A stretch of 64,000 nucleotides of DNA from Paludibacteraceae bacterium (GCA_905234685.1 CAJOIR010000009.1:1-64000); one strand, 5' to 3'. Positions 16,529 through 28,500 are shown, counted from the first letter of the stretch. Numbers and translations: made by a program. The notes: generated by a model not told the origin, from the sequence alone.

Positions 16529-18256
16529 ATGCGTAAGACACTGAACATATTGATTCTTCTGTTCTCGGCAGCCGCTATGTGGGCAGCCAGGGACACTACG
16601 CGCTTGCAGATAGTGGATATCAGCCGCTTGGGCGATGAGGTGCAGGTCATCTACGACCTCCCGCTTAAGAGACCTGCTGCGGACTATAAGGTCACTATAC
16701 AGCCTGCCCTTACGGGCGAGAAAGATACGCTCTTCCTCGAGCCTGTTGTACTCAATGGCTGGAACAATATTCGCCAGTTGCACCGCGACCATGTGCTCAA
16801 CCACAAGGACGAGCCTGAGCAGGATTACTATCCGCAGCGCTTGCGTGTCAACGTGCTGCGCGACACCGTGCTGCTTCCTGTCGGCGAGTATCGCTGGCTT
16901 TTGAAGGACGGAATAGGCATCTGCCGTCTTGAGCAGGTGAAAGAAGGCTGTTGCCGCATCGTAGGTCAGGACGACGAGTGTTCCGACCGCTACACTTACG
17001 ATGACCCTGTTGCCAATGAACTCGAGTCGCTCCTCTCTATGATTACAGAGGAAGACGCTGCCGCCGCAGAGGCTGCTGAAACCTCCTCTGCTGTCACTGA
17101 CTCTTCAGACTCCTCAAAGTCCTCAGAGACGTCGGACTCTTCGGATCCTACGAAGTCTTCCAAGTCTCCCAAGTCCTCTGATGGTACTGAGTCTCCCGAG
17201 TCTACAGAGACTTCTGAGTCATCAGGAAACACTGGCTCTTCCGACCACGCCAAGGCAACAGACGCATCATCCACCTCACCAGCAGAAGGCACACCCGATT
17301 CAGGCGATGCTGCCACTGCTGCTGCCGCAGGCGCAGGCTCAGTTGGCACAGCGGGAACAGGTGTTTCTTCGGCTCTCTCGGCTGCTCAGCCGCAGCGTTC
17401 GCGCCTCCTGGTGGAGCCCAAGACACCCGCTGCAATTCAGATGGAGAACCCGATAGTGGTGTCTGCCGACAAGTATGTGCCTTTCTCCGACAAGCAGATA
17501 CTCTCGCGCGACACCGATGCGTTGTATGTCTATTTCGCTCTCGACAGCATACGTCTGCGCCGTCACTTCCGCAACAACGGAGTCACGCTTGACAGTATCG
17601 TCAGCATCGTCACCGCACTCATGCAGGACGAGCGCTCCGAAGTACGCGTCATACAGATTGTAGGTGTGGCGTCTATCGAAGGTAATGAACAGCATAACAA
17701 CTGGCTCGCTGGTGAGCGTGCCAAGTCGCTGAAACAATATATAGTTGACAATGTGCCGTATCCTATCCACGATAGTGTCTTCCATCTCGGCAACGGCGGT
17801 GAGGCATGGGCAGACCTCCGTTATCAGGTGGAGCAGAGTCGCGGTATGCAGGGGCGTGCAGGAGTGCTTAAGATTATTGATTCCGAGCCTGATCCGCAGA
17901 AACGTGAGTGGCAGATACGCACCTACCAGTGCGGCAAGCCGTACGAGTGGATAAAGAACAACCTTCTCGGCGACCAGCGTAACTCGGGTTACATACGAGT
18001 GTTCTACACTATTGCGCCTGATGCCAGGGCAAAGCAGATAAACGATGCTATAGTCCTCTTGGGCAAGAAGAAGTATCTGGAGGCTGAGGCACTGCTGCGC
18101 GAGGTTGAGGATGACCCCCGTGCTTGGTTCCCGCTCGGCATCGCTCTCTATATGACAGGCAGCGAGGCTGAGGGAGAAGAACTCTGGGAGAAAGCCGCTG
18201 CAGCAGGCAACGAAGAGGCACAACGTACACTCAGCGAATTGAAGGGGAAAAGATAG
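16529..18256 (+). CDS. DUF3868 protein with Ser-rich linker and OmpA-like domain
   Basis: A 575-residue exported protein. After the signal (ends AAAMWAA) come a DUF3868-type domain (about 20-165), a low-complexity Ser/Thr/Asp/Lys/Glu linker (about 183-275), an OmpA-like region (about 325-500) containing VIQIVGVASIEGNEQHNNWL and GERAKSLKQYI, which normally grips peptidoglycan, and a C-terminal helical repeat like a TPR (YLEAEALLREVEDDPRAW). This layout is that of the fimbrial anchor proteins which accompany Mfa-type fimbrilins. ATG 16529 is preferred to a GTG two codons upstream. It directly precedes the fimbrilin gene. Anchoring to the wall is inferred from the OmpA-like domain. Confidence 0.83.
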   Translation: MRKTLNILILLFSAAAMWAARDTTRLQIVDISRLGDEVQVIYDLPLKRPAADYKVTIQPALTGEKDTLFLEPVVLNGWNNIRQLHRDHVLNHKDEPEQDYYPQRLRVNVLRDTVLLPVGEYRWLLKDGIGICRLEQVKEGCCRIVGQDDECSDRYTYDDPVANELESLLSMITEEDAAAAEAAETSSAVTDSSDSSKSSETSDSSDPTKSSKSPKSSDGTESPESTETSESSGNTGSSDHAKATDASSTSPAEGTPDSGDAATAAAAGAGSVGTAGTGVSSALSAAQPQRSRLLVEPKTPAAIQMENPIVVSADKYVPFSDKQILSRDTDALYVYFALDSIRLRRHFRNNGVTLDSIVSIVTALMQDERSEVRVIQIVGVASIEGNEQHNNWLAGERAKSLKQYIVDNVPYPIHDSVFHLGNGGEAWADLRYQVEQSRGMQGRAGVLKIIDSEPDPQKREWQIRTYQCGKPYEWIKNNLLGDQRNSGYIRVFYTIAPDARAKQINDAIVLLGKKKYLEAEALLREVEDDPRAWFPLGIALYMTGSEAEGEELWEKAAAAGNEEAQRTLSELKGKR

Positions 18257-18350
18257 AATGTATTGAAATTTAGAAGAAGAATCTTCAAATTAACATAAAA
18301 TAACAACAAACAAATCAACCGATTTATTAATCAATTAAAAACAAACCAAA

Positions 18351-20156
18351 ATGAAATCAATCAAAAGATTTGCTTATCTGAGCGCGATAGCACTCGTAAG
18401 CGCAGGTTTCTCTGCTTGCAACAACCAGACAGAAGAACCTAATCAAGGTAACTACAGCGGTGAAGCTGTAAAGACCCAGTTCACAATCAACATTCCTAAC
18501 AGTGGTAATGCTGGTAATGGAGCACGTCGTATGCCTAATCAGCAGGCACAGACTGCTAAGCAATTCAACGGTATGGACAGTATCACTATCATTCCTTTCT
18601 CAACAGGTAATAACGGTGCTGACCTTGTTGTTGCTGCTTCAACACGTATCGGTGACAGTATAGTTCTCTCTGCTGTTGCCAATTCAGGCTTGACAGGTAA
18701 TGCTAACTACAAAGTTTATTCTAACGTAAGCATTCCTCTTGGTACCAACCACTTCCTCTTCTATGCAAAAGGCTCGGCTGCTTCTGCTAACACCGACCCT
18801 ACTCCAGGTGCTCAGAGCTTCCAGCATGGCAATTTGACCACCGCTGGTCTTAATGGTGCTACTCCGGCAGGTATCACTTTCACCCCTGTACAGATTAACA
18901 CTACTATCGACAACTCTTCAACAAAAGATGCAGTTGCTCAGAAGATCTGCGACTATCTGACTTTCATTTCCAAGACAAACGAGAGCGATGGTACAACTAC
19001 TGCGGCTTGGTCTGCAGGTGGTGTTCACGCTAACCAGAACTACATTGACCTTTACAACACTTTCATTGGCTTCAACTCAACAAGCAAGATTCAGGCTGGT
19101 TCTTCCGCTTCTATCAGAGCTATGATTGAAGACCTTTATAACACTGTTAAGAAAGATAACACTGTTATCGGTGACTCAATCGCTGCAAGAATACTGAATG
19201 CTTCGTATGGTGTTACAGTGAAGGGTGGAACTACAGTTCCGAATGCTGAGATTGAATTCCCTACAGCTCTTTCAAACTATCCTCAGAAACTCCATCTGCC
19301 TGACGGCGCTGCTGCCATAGCTTGGCAGACCGACAAGTTTGTCATTGTTAACTCTTCCGATTGGGCTGCTGTTCACGGCACAACTCTTGATGTTGCTGAT
19401 GTAACCAAGTATGTTTATCCTGCTTGCATCTACTACTATGCTAACAGCGGTCTGAAGTCTTCGTCTGAGAAGCAGTCTGACAACTATGGCACAAAGTATT
19501 GGAAACAGATTCTTGATGATCTTTATGATGAGTCTGACAACTACTACGTAAAGACAAACACACGTTCTGTCGCTATCAAGGACAGTATCCAGTATGGTGT
19601 AGCACGTCTCGCTACCTGTGTGAAGGCTAATGCTGCTCTGTTGGCAGACAAAACAGATGTTGCAATGATTTCAAAGGACAGCTTGCAGGTAACAGGTATT
19701 CTCGTTGGTGGCCAGGGTCAGGTTAAGTTCGACTTTACTACTGATACTGAAGGCTCATATATCGTTTATGACTCCATCCTGAATACCCTCAATCAGGCTC
19801 TGACCAATCCTACCGATACCAACTCTACCCTTGTTCTCGAGACCAAGCCTGCAACAGATGTTCGTATGGCTGTTGAGTTCTTGAACATTGGTCGTGACTT
19901 CCTCGGTGTTGACAGTGTTCTTATTCCTAAGGGTACTCACTTCTATATCGTTGCTCAGCTTCCTCAATCTGCAGCTACCGAAACTGACAACAAGGTGTTC
20001 AAACAGGACTATGTTACCAAGGTTAACTTGAACCTCAAGAGTGTTAAGCAGGCATACAACGTTATTCCTGACTTGCGTTCAAGCCAGCTTGAACTCGGCT
20101 TCTCTGTTGACCTCGCATGGAAAGCCGGTCATGTTTACAACCTTGATATAGAGTAA
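18351..20156 (+). CDS. Mfa1-type major fimbrial subunit (fimbrilin)
   Basis: A 601-residue lipoprotein precursor (lipobox ending FSAC, Cys 23) that should be lipidated, cleaved by an Arg-gingipain-like protease and polymerised into surface fimbriae. Seen: the N-terminal FTINIP strand, a two-domain beta-rich body and the C-terminal strand AWKAGHVYNLDIE, a hallmark of Mfa1/P. gingivalis-type fimbrilins. Candidate cleavage sites are the basic GARRMP at about 57-62. Codon choice differs from the neighbours (more T-ending, e.g. GCT, GTT, CGT), fitting strong expression. It follows the anchor genes by 94 nt with an AT-rich gap and precedes a strong hairpin. Confidence 0.88.
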   Translation: MKSIKRFAYLSAIALVSAGFSACNNQTEEPNQGNYSGEAVKTQFTINIPNSGNAGNGARRMPNQQAQTAKQFNGMDSITIIPFSTGNNGADLVVAASTRIGDSIVLSAVANSGLTGNANYKVYSNVSIPLGTNHFLFYAKGSAASANTDPTPGAQSFQHGNLTTAGLNGATPAGITFTPVQINTTIDNSSTKDAVAQKICDYLTFISKTNESDGTTTAAWSAGGVHANQNYIDLYNTFIGFNSTSKIQAGSSASIRAMIEDLYNTVKKDNTVIGDSIAARILNASYGVTVKGGTTVPNAEIEFPTALSNYPQKLHLPDGAAAIAWQTDKFVIVNSSDWAAVHGTTLDVADVTKYVYPACIYYYANSGLKSSSEKQSDNYGTKYWKQILDDLYDESDNYYVKTNTRSVAIKDSIQYGVARLATCVKANAALLADKTDVAMISKDSLQVTGILVGGQGQVKFDFTTDTEGSYIVYDSILNTLNQALTNPTDTNSTLVLETKPATDVRMAVEFLNIGRDFLGVDSVLIPKGTHFYIVAQLPQSAATETDNKVFKQDYVTKVNLNLKSVKQAYNVIPDLRSSQLELGFSVDLAWKAGHVYNLDIE

Positions 20157-20207
20157 TCGCGATTAGACCTTAAACTATTATTTTGATTGATTCCGTTTCC
20201 TTAATAT

Positions 20208-20238
20208 CCCCTGCCTGTATATTCCATGCAGGCAGGGG
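20208..20238 (+). promoter_or_regulatory. Strong hairpin between fimbrilin and next gene
   Basis: CCCCTGCCTG (20208-20217) pairs with CAGGCAGGGG (20229-20238); three further pairs (one G-U) close a 5-nt loop, giving a 13-bp stem. It is not followed by a T run. It contains the ATG at 20226, the proposed start of the next gene. It may stabilise the fimbrilin mRNA end, terminate part of the transcripts, or hide the start, any of which would favour major over minor subunits. Confidence 0.55.
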
Positions 20239-21320
20239 AGAAAAAGGATTTCCGGGCAATCAGTGTGTCACATTTTGACGTGTTGAAACATATACCATAT
20301 TATATAATAGGTGTACTCTGTGCTATATTCGTCCAGAGTTGCTCGCTCATCGATGATGATCTCGCTTACTGCGGCTATGACTATACTATGGTGTATCACA
20401 TGAAGCTCATCACCAACATGCAGATGGAGTTGGATGCGGTGCTCTATGCCGAAGAGGATGTTGAGGCGAAGGAGGCTGTCGAACGCTACCTTTCCCCTAT
20501 ATTCTCCGACCATGCGCACGATGTTGACCTCTCCTTCTACCTGATGCCGGATGACGTCCGCAAATACTACAGGCACGAGATTATCAACGACAACCGTAAG
20601 GAGTTTGAGTTCTATCTGCCTGTCGAGGACTACCAGCATGTTGCTGTAGCCAACATCGAGCAGAACGGCGTCGCCTATATTACCGACACGACGGGTAGCG
20701 CCACTTTCCGCCTCGCCATTGTTGATGGTGAACGAGTCAAGACACAACACACAGGTATCTTCACCGCCAGACTGCCTATGCAGGTCAAGGATACGGTTGA
20801 AGATCAGCAGTTCAGCGTGACGCTCTATATGGCTAACAGCGCAGTGATACTGCTCATTGACACTACAGGCCAGACTGTCACCAATCTGCGTGCTGAGGTG
20901 CGTGGCACGGCGGACGAGATGTTGGTTAGCGACAGCGTCTATTCGTTCTCACGTCATGTGATCGTTGATGCCGAGCAGGTGGATATCAAGGCAGCGGATC
21001 TAATGCCTGCTGCAGGACGACGTATGCCTGCTAAGGCCGATGAAAGGCAGATATGCTTCGTATCGGTCAATTTCCCTTCGGAGGATACAGCCGATGCCGA
21101 TGGCAACTACTGGACTGTGGCGGTGTATGCCACTCTGCCTGATGGTACTGTCACCGAGACTCTGCTCAGCGTGAAGACCGCACTCCTTGCAGGTCAGGCC
21201 AAGGTTATCAAGGCTCAGTTGCAGGACAACGGTGCTTTGGTGCCCGTCAGCGCTCCCGAAGTGGGTGCTACGGTGATTCTCGACTGGAAGAGCGGCGGAG
21301 AGCATGAAATTATTATTTAA
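20226..21320 (+). CDS. FimB/Mfa2-family fimbrial lipoprotein
   Basis: A 364-residue lipoprotein (lipobox IFVQSC, Cys 39) of the Mfa2/FimB kind, which anchors fimbriae and sets their length. The mature start SLIDDDLAYCGYDYTMVYHM matches the conserved short acidic stretch with a Cys and Gly of this family. The ATG at 20226 lies in a strong hairpin; a GTG or TTG at residues 19-20 would give a compact signal peptide and may be the true start. It follows fimbrilin and precedes a related lipoprotein. Strong family call, uncertain start. Confidence 0.82.
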   Translation: MQAGEKKDFRAISVSHFDVLKHIPYYIIGVLCAIFVQSCSLIDDDLAYCGYDYTMVYHMKLITNMQMELDAVLYAEEDVEAKEAVERYLSPIFSDHAHDVDLSFYLMPDDVRKYYRHEIINDNRKEFEFYLPVEDYQHVAVANIEQNGVAYITDTTGSATFRLAIVDGERVKTQHTGIFTARLPMQVKDTVEDQQFSVTLYMANSAVILLIDTTGQTVTNLRAEVRGTADEMLVSDSVYSFSRHVIVDAEQVDIKAADLMPAAGRRMPAKADERQICFVSVNFPSEDTADADGNYWTVAVYATLPDGTVTETLLSVKTALLAGQAKVIKAQLQDNGALVPVSAPEVGATVILDWKSGGEHEIII

Positions 21321-21401
21321 GGTACAATACAAAGATTAATGCAGAAACAAAACAGATAGGTACGGAATTTGATTGTGGATTTGTAAGAAGAGGATTGAAC
21401 A

Positions 21402-22514
21402 TTGTCTAACAAACAAAGACACATTATTATATATATAGCATGTGTGGTGCTTGGTGCCGCATTGTTGCTGTCGTCTTGTCGTGACGATGAGGTTGAGATG
21501 CAGCGGTTGGAGTTCCCGCTTCAGTTTGTCTTGCCTGTCAGTGAGGCACAGTCTCTTCCGCGTCGTGCTGCAGGAGCAGGCGACCCGGGTCAGGCCGAAG
21601 TGCTCGACCTCCCGCATTATGCCTATGCCTTCCTCGTCTTCAAGATGAAGAACGGGCGTGAAGACATACGCTATATCGACCAGACAGACCTTTATGACGA
21701 CGGGCATGGCGGCACACTTACTAATGCAGATGTGTGGGAGTGGGTTGACACTCTCACTACCGGCGGCGATGTGGTTTATCAGTGCAAGATAATGTTCTCT
21801 GAGATTACTCCTGTGCTCGGTCAGGTGGAGTATTGCCATGCCTATGCGGCCATGAGCAAGCAGCCGCTCACACTTAGCAACACGAGGCCTACATCGGAGG
21901 CTCAAGTTCAGAACCTCACCTTTACCGTGACAGACGCATTGCAGCCTGATTTGCAGAATATCTACTCCACACCGTACAACTACGAGGTTAACGACAAGTA
22001 CTACGGCAACCTCTTCATCTGGGCTGATGCCATTCACGCCAACCTGATGCTCTATCACGTGGCATCGAAGGTGGACTTCATGTGGAACATACCCGAGTCG
22101 GAGCACACAAACATGCATATCACTAAAGTAAAGGCAAAGAACCTGTTTTCGGGAGAGGCTTATCTCTTCCGCCATACGGAGAACGTGCATGCCAAGTTCG
22201 ATGGCTCAGGCTCACCCGGCGATGCCAATCACGGATACACGCCTTCAGACCTTGCAGGCGACGTAGCAGGCACTTGGTGGGCCGGCAGAACATATTTCTA
22301 CACCATACCTTACACCACCACCGCAGGCGGACAGTTCCCCTTGCAGGTGGAATATGACATACTGAATACTTCAAACTCAACCACTTATACCTACGACCTT
22401 ACACTAACCAAGACTATGCCTGAAGTGTTTGCTCCGTGGATGCGCGGACAACTCACCTTCACCACACCCCCCACAGCAGGCAAGTTGCAGGCAATAGATA
22501 TAGATAATTTGTAG
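21402..22514 (+). CDS. Fimbrial accessory lipoprotein (Mfa-like)
   Basis: A 370-residue lipoprotein (lipobox LLLSSC, Cys 26) with the N-terminal FPLQFVLPVSEAQSLP strand and a central AFLVFKMKNG segment resembling fimbrillin-like minor subunits (Mfa3-5/FimC-E types). The start is TTG at 21402: a stop lies two codons upstream and no ATG precedes the signal, while AAGAAGAGGA sits in a possible ribosome-binding position. It is the third fimbrial subunit gene in the operon. Probably an accessory or tip protein. The exact family is not certain. Confidence 0.68.
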   Translation: MSNKQRHIIIYIACVVLGAALLLSSCRDDEVEMQRLEFPLQFVLPVSEAQSLPRRAAGAGDPGQAEVLDLPHYAYAFLVFKMKNGREDIRYIDQTDLYDDGHGGTLTNADVWEWVDTLTTGGDVVYQCKIMFSEITPVLGQVEYCHAYAAMSKQPLTLSNTRPTSEAQVQNLTFTVTDALQPDLQNIYSTPYNYEVNDKYYGNLFIWADAIHANLMLYHVASKVDFMWNIPESEHTNMHITKVKAKNLFSGEAYLFRHTENVHAKFDGSGSPGDANHGYTPSDLAGDVAGTWWAGRTYFYTIPYTTTAGGQFPLQVEYDILNTSNSTTYTYDLTLTKTMPEVFAPWMRGQLTFTTPPTAGKLQAIDIDNL

Positions 22515-22530
22515 AGCAGACCGGCTCTGC
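22513..22530 (+). promoter_or_regulatory. Small hairpin after the accessory lipoprotein gene
   Basis: GCAGA (22516-22520) and TCTGC (22526-22530) can pair around CCGGC, or AGAGC (22513-22517) with GCTCT (22524-22528), right at the TAG stop. No T run follows, so it is more likely a processing or stability element than a terminator. Confidence 0.25.
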
Positions 22531-22565
22531 AGGAAAACCTGAAATCAACTTGAAAAAATTGTATA

Positions 22566-25500
22566 TTGAAACTTAATAACAACATATTACGTTACTCACG
22601 GTTGTTGATATTCGTACTGATATCAGCTGTCGGTTGCCATTTGTCAACCGTCTCAGCTGCGCGTATTGACTCTGTGCGCTATGTGAAGACCTCCGGTAGT
22701 TACCAGGGTGACGGTCTCTCATGGGCTACTGCGAAGAACAGCCTGCAGGACGCCATCAACGAGTTGCGCCAGTATCTTGAGACCAACACCGACGGCATCA
22801 AAAGCGGCAGTATCTACGTGGCTGCTGGCACCTACAAACCTACCGAGAGTACCGAGAGCGAGGGTGGAGGATTGCAATATACAGCCTTCAAACTTTACCC
22901 TGGCATACATATCTACGGCGGTTTTGCAGAGGACATCACCGACATGGCAGCCAAGCCGTACAATGCTGACGGTAGCATCAACACCACCTACCGTCCGCTT
23001 GTTGACACGCTGCCTTCGCTTGAGAGCGGACAGGCAGCCAAGACACATCCGTGGAACTTTGTGCACAAGACCATACTTACAGGCTCGCACATCGGCGAGA
23101 CATCGTTCATTTTCAACCCCACACACGGCTATTTCAACACCAACTTCCCGGGCAACTCCTACCACGTGGTGTGGTTCGCCACCTCAGGCTTCATCGATGC
23201 AGGCGGCAACCGCAACAACTCCGACCACGCCCTGCCTCTGAGCAGAAGTGCCTGCGTTGACGGCTTCGTCATCACAGGCGGCTATGCTTCCAACAACTCC
23301 ACTTTCGACCGTTATCACACTGCCTACGGCGGAGGCGTATATCTTGTTGCCGGTGGCGAAGTGCGCAACTGCGAGATATATTACTGTGAAGCCACCATGC
23401 GCGGCGGCGGTGTGTATCTCGATGGCGGCGGCATTGTTGACAAGTGTTTCATCCACAGTTGTCAGGCAAAGGGCGTAGGTATAATGCAGGGCTACGGCGG
23501 CGGTGTATGTATCGACTACGATGGTGCCGTCACACGCTCGTATATAGTCAACAATGCCTCACGTCTCGGCGGCGGTGCTGCTATATGCCATGCACCTGAT
23601 GAATATCCGTGGGAGAATCTTGACGACTGGCGCGTTGCCAACGGAGGTACCAGACGCGGCGAGATAAACGTATACAGCCCTCATGCCACCGCATGTATCA
23701 TATCCAACAATACCTCCACTGCCGAGGCAGGCGGCATCTATTTCTACGACGGAGGTGTGGGTAACCACCTTACTATCGTCCGCAACAAGTGCATAGGTCA
23801 GGATGTCATCTACTCGGGCAGAAGGCACGGACGAAGCGGAGGTATCTATATACTCAACGGCGGACAGATTTACAACTCCGTTGTTTGGGGTAACAGATGT
23901 GCCGCCAACAACAACATACAGTATGCCACATATATCGGTGGCTCCACCGAAGACACGAAAGACGGCGCAGGCAATGTCATCAAGGAAGGCTTGAAGCCTA
24001 AGTTCTACTATTCGGCTATAGAGAATCACGACATAACCGACTGGGCAGGTTCACTCAAGAATCAGGTGATGTCGCTGGAGAATACCAACATCAACGAGTC
24101 AGCCAACAACGCCAACTACCCTTATTTCATAGGCAGTGACGGACATGGCAGGATGATGGGATATGCCGGTGCTGGTCTGAATCTCTCGCTGCCTATGGGT
24201 AAGCTCGACGAGGACTTCGCCAACGGACTTATTACCGAACCACGTGCCGACTCAACAGGCATACCGCGTCCTATCTATTGGAAACCCGCCGCCATATCGT
24301 CTATGGCGAAGATGGGTCTGCAGGTGACGGAGGCTATTCACGTCTCCTCACAATGGGTACTCCATGCACACACAGGCACCGACCTCTTCGGCGATGAATA
24401 CGAGCCTATGTCAACCTTCGGAGCTCTGGTGTGCCGTGAGGAGCAGTTCGGCTGCGTCATGGTTTCCAATCAGGAGAAATCGCTTTATAGAGACAGAGGT
24501 TATACTCAGAATGGCGCTATCACTGACTACAACACTACTGTGGGCGATAACACGTTCCTCCCTGTGCAGTTGCCGGACGATGGCACCATAGATGAACTGC
24601 CCACACTGTTTGTTGACCCTGTCCGTAACGCAGGAGAGGCCGGCATAATAATAGGCGAACAGGGCATCGGTGGTACATGGGACAAACCGGTGGGCAGTAT
24701 CAACGATGCCATTCACTACTTCCGCCTGCATATGAAAAAAGACGGCAGCGGACATATTGTATATGACGCTAACGGAGATGTAGAGTATGAGATAGATATC
24801 AACAACAATGGTGTGATTGACGAAAGCGAGCACTTCAAGTACGTGCAGATTCTCGTCAAGGGTTACGAACGAGGTGGTGCTATCAACGCCACCACGGCGG
24901 GCAAAGACGCCTATCTCGGCGCACAACTCCGTACAGCCGCCTTACGTCCTTGCAGCAACATGCGTATCTATGGAGGCTACTACTACGGCTCCACAGGCAC
25001 TGCCACCGACCAGCACAACGCCCGTATGTATCCTACCGTGGTGTCTGCCAACATCACCAAGAGCGGCTACGAGAACAACTCCGCACACGTGCTCGCACTT
25101 ATCAATGTAAGGAACGTCATCGTTGACGGTCTGCGTCTGTTCGATGGCAACGCCAACCTCTATGAGCACCACTCCTATGCTCCTATTGACTCCATCACGG
25201 GTCAACGCGAGGACATCACCTACGGCGGCGGCATCATACTCAACAACGTCTCCGTGCCGAAGGAAGAGCGTATCGACATGACAGGCAACATCTTCCGCAA
25301 CAGTTATATAGCCAACTGCTCCGCGCCTGACGGTGCTGCCGTGTATGTGAACAGCAGCAACCGCAAAGGGGACAACACTTACAGCAAGGCGGAACTTAAC
25401 ATATTCAACACCATCATCCGCAACAACACCGTGGGCGACGGCACCGGAAATGTGACTGTCCAGGGTGATGCAGGCGTGGTGACGGCTTGTGGCGGCGAGG

Positions 25501-28500
25501 CAAAGATACGTCTCGACCACTGCAACATTGTCAACAACTGCGGCTATGGACTTGAGACACTGGTCGCTACCGACAACCCCTCGGGCACAGATGCCGACGA
25601 AGGACAGATACGAATATATAACTCCGTCTTGTACGCCAATGGTGAGGCGGCCATTCCTAACCGCTCAAAGCAGCCGCAGGCTCTCGGCTACAGAAGCACC
25701 ACAGGTAGCACACACAACGTGTCTGGCGACTATATCTACCTCGACTGGGACGCTCCTACGCCTAACACTCCCGCACACTTGTATGCCAACCTCTGCCGCG
25801 ACTTCAGCGACCAGACACACAAATGGGGCATACGTCTGTTAGACATCAATACGCAGATGTCGAAGATAAGGGGAGACGGCAAGGCAGACACCTATTTCTT
25901 CGATACTGAAGCGGAGGCAAATGCTCATATCTCAAGCCACTCTGCTCCGTCAGGCTACGAGTGGAGCACGCCTGTCTATCTTCAATACCCGTATTTTGAC
26001 AACCCTGCCCGCAACGTGGGTCACTCTCCTGACGGCGACAAACCTATGAACGGCGGTATCATCAGTTATATGCCAGGCAACCAGAACCCGATGGTGAACG
26101 CTGCCAGCGAGAATAGTGCACTCATCTGGGATAGCAACGGCAACGTGCGCACCCGTGGCGGCACCCCTGACATAGGGGCGATAGAGAACACGCACCTGCC
26201 CGTGAAAGGCGCAGTGCTTTATGTCACGCCTGACGGCGCAGGACGCCACGACGGCTCCTCATGGGACAACGCCATAGCAGGCAACACCGTATATATGCTT
26301 GAAAATATTGCAGGACCTGGACTTGCTTCAGGCGACTATATAGACCTGGTGCCTTCTTGCGACCGCGTACTCGACAGCAGCGGCAATCCTGTGCTTACAA
26401 CCGACACCAAATACTGCGGAGGATTTGGACGCTCATATTTCACATCAGCAAAAACAGGAGTGGCTACTGCCACGACTATTAGACACATGTGGACTACAGA
26501 GATTAACGAATATATCGGAGGTAGTAGAAATGGTGAAACAGAGACTCTCCAAAATAATGTTTATTCTTATGATTCGACGACGGTTGTTACTAATCCGGGT
26601 ACTAATGTTGGCGGATTTGATAGCGGATGGATGTATGACGAACGCTATCCGTATGGAGAGATATCCGGAGCCTCGCGCTCATTCTGGCGTGCCAATCCTT
26701 ACCACACTGGTACCGATTGGAACAATGCTTCGTCTCCGTCTTATAACCTTGCTGGTTTTATTGATGCCTGCAACACCAACGGCTGGATAAACAACACCCG
26801 TGCCGAACGCTATGTAGGAGGTTTGCAGTATGCAGTGGAGAAAGCCGCGGCATACAACGCATTGTCAGATAGTGACCCAGGGCGTATCAGTGGTGTGGAT
26901 TCTGTTGTTGTGTGGGTTGGCAATGGCCGGTATAACGACTATAAGGGGTTTGTCATGCGCGACAAAACCACTGTATTAGGCGGCTTCCCTGCACAAAGTA
27001 TAGGTACTCCCGGAACAACCGAACGTCAGGCATTGATGTCGGATATTATCAATATCCCCAAATCGTTGAAGGCGAAAGATTATGACCCCAAGGATTATGA
27101 GACTATTCTGCAGATTTCGGACGTTAACCCGCGTCTTGGAGACACAATATTAAACTACTCATTAAATCCTGCTGCCAAATTCTTCAGCGATGATGATTTG
27201 AGCTTAAGTAGCATAACGGATACACGCTCTTACCAATATAAGAACATCAATATTGTTAACAGTTACAATTATGAAACTATTCCGAGTACTACTGTCAATA
27301 CTGAGGTGACAACGGATTATATCCGGTATCCGGAAATGACAATCAATGGTAATGGTATAGAATTAGAGGCTAATACTCATCTAATAGATGATGGAACAAC
27401 AAGCGGAACCGTACATTATGAATTTGGAGTAGCGGGCAATGGTCTGGACTGCTGGCACATGACTCATCCTAATAAGACAAATTATGTCGCAGATAGAGTA
27501 ACTGATAATAACAGTCAAAATAAACAACGCTCTATCTATGACCCGAGTACCAATATTATGTTAACAGGTGCAAATGCGTCATATAATGGTGACTGGATAT
27601 TTATCGGTAACGGTTCACTTACCGGCTTGACGCTTTGGCAGGATCTTCCGAATGTGCCGGCAGGTGATTATCAATTGACGGTGGATATAGCCGGAGGATA
27701 TAGAAATGCATGGAAAAGTACAGAAGATACAAAGATGTATCTGCGTATATATGATGCTAACGGAATCAAAAAGGCCGAAGTAAACATTAAAACACGAGGA
27801 AGTTATGCCAATAGCGATAATGGAGATAATAATCGCAATATGGCTTATCGCCATGTGATACAATTTAACCAGCCGTCAACAGGTACGGTGAAAGTGGCTG
27901 TAGAAGTGGAGGACGGTGTGCGCAATACAAAGGCACGTAATGCTACTTATGGCACTGATGATGGAGGAGACCCTGATGAGATACCCTCTGAATATACCAC
28001 AGGTTATGGCGGAAGTAACCCTAACCGCCGTGAGTTCTGGATATCCAATTTGCATATGCACGAAGTGGAAGTAATACCCGGACATTCTGGATATGTTTTA
28101 TCTACCAATACGACGGAATCTGACAACAACGATGTGCCGCATAAGCCGACAGAAACAATATCCACCTCCGGCTATTCGGTAAGCAACCAGCGCGGTCCAC
28201 TTCGCAAACGTGTGCTGACAATGCCCGATATTTGTGTGCCAACATACGGTGCAGGCAGTGTTGGTAACCCTGCTGCTGCCGGTAGTGGCACTGATGCACG
28301 TGGTAAGTTCTCTGACGACTTGTCACATACGCATCGTGTGACTGGACCGACAAAGGCCAAACGAACCTCATGGGAAAAAGCTTCATTCGTAGGTGAAGAC
28401 CCTAACTATGTAGAATACTCCAATGTCTATTGGGATGGTTTCACTATCAGGCATGGTTTCATTGTGGATGAGGGTATGGCTCATGGAGGCGGTGCCGGTG

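Noticed and set aside
17339..18223. 294-codon minus-strand frame opposite the DUF3868/OmpA gene
   Set aside because: Lies wholly inside a well-supported gene and shows no family motif.
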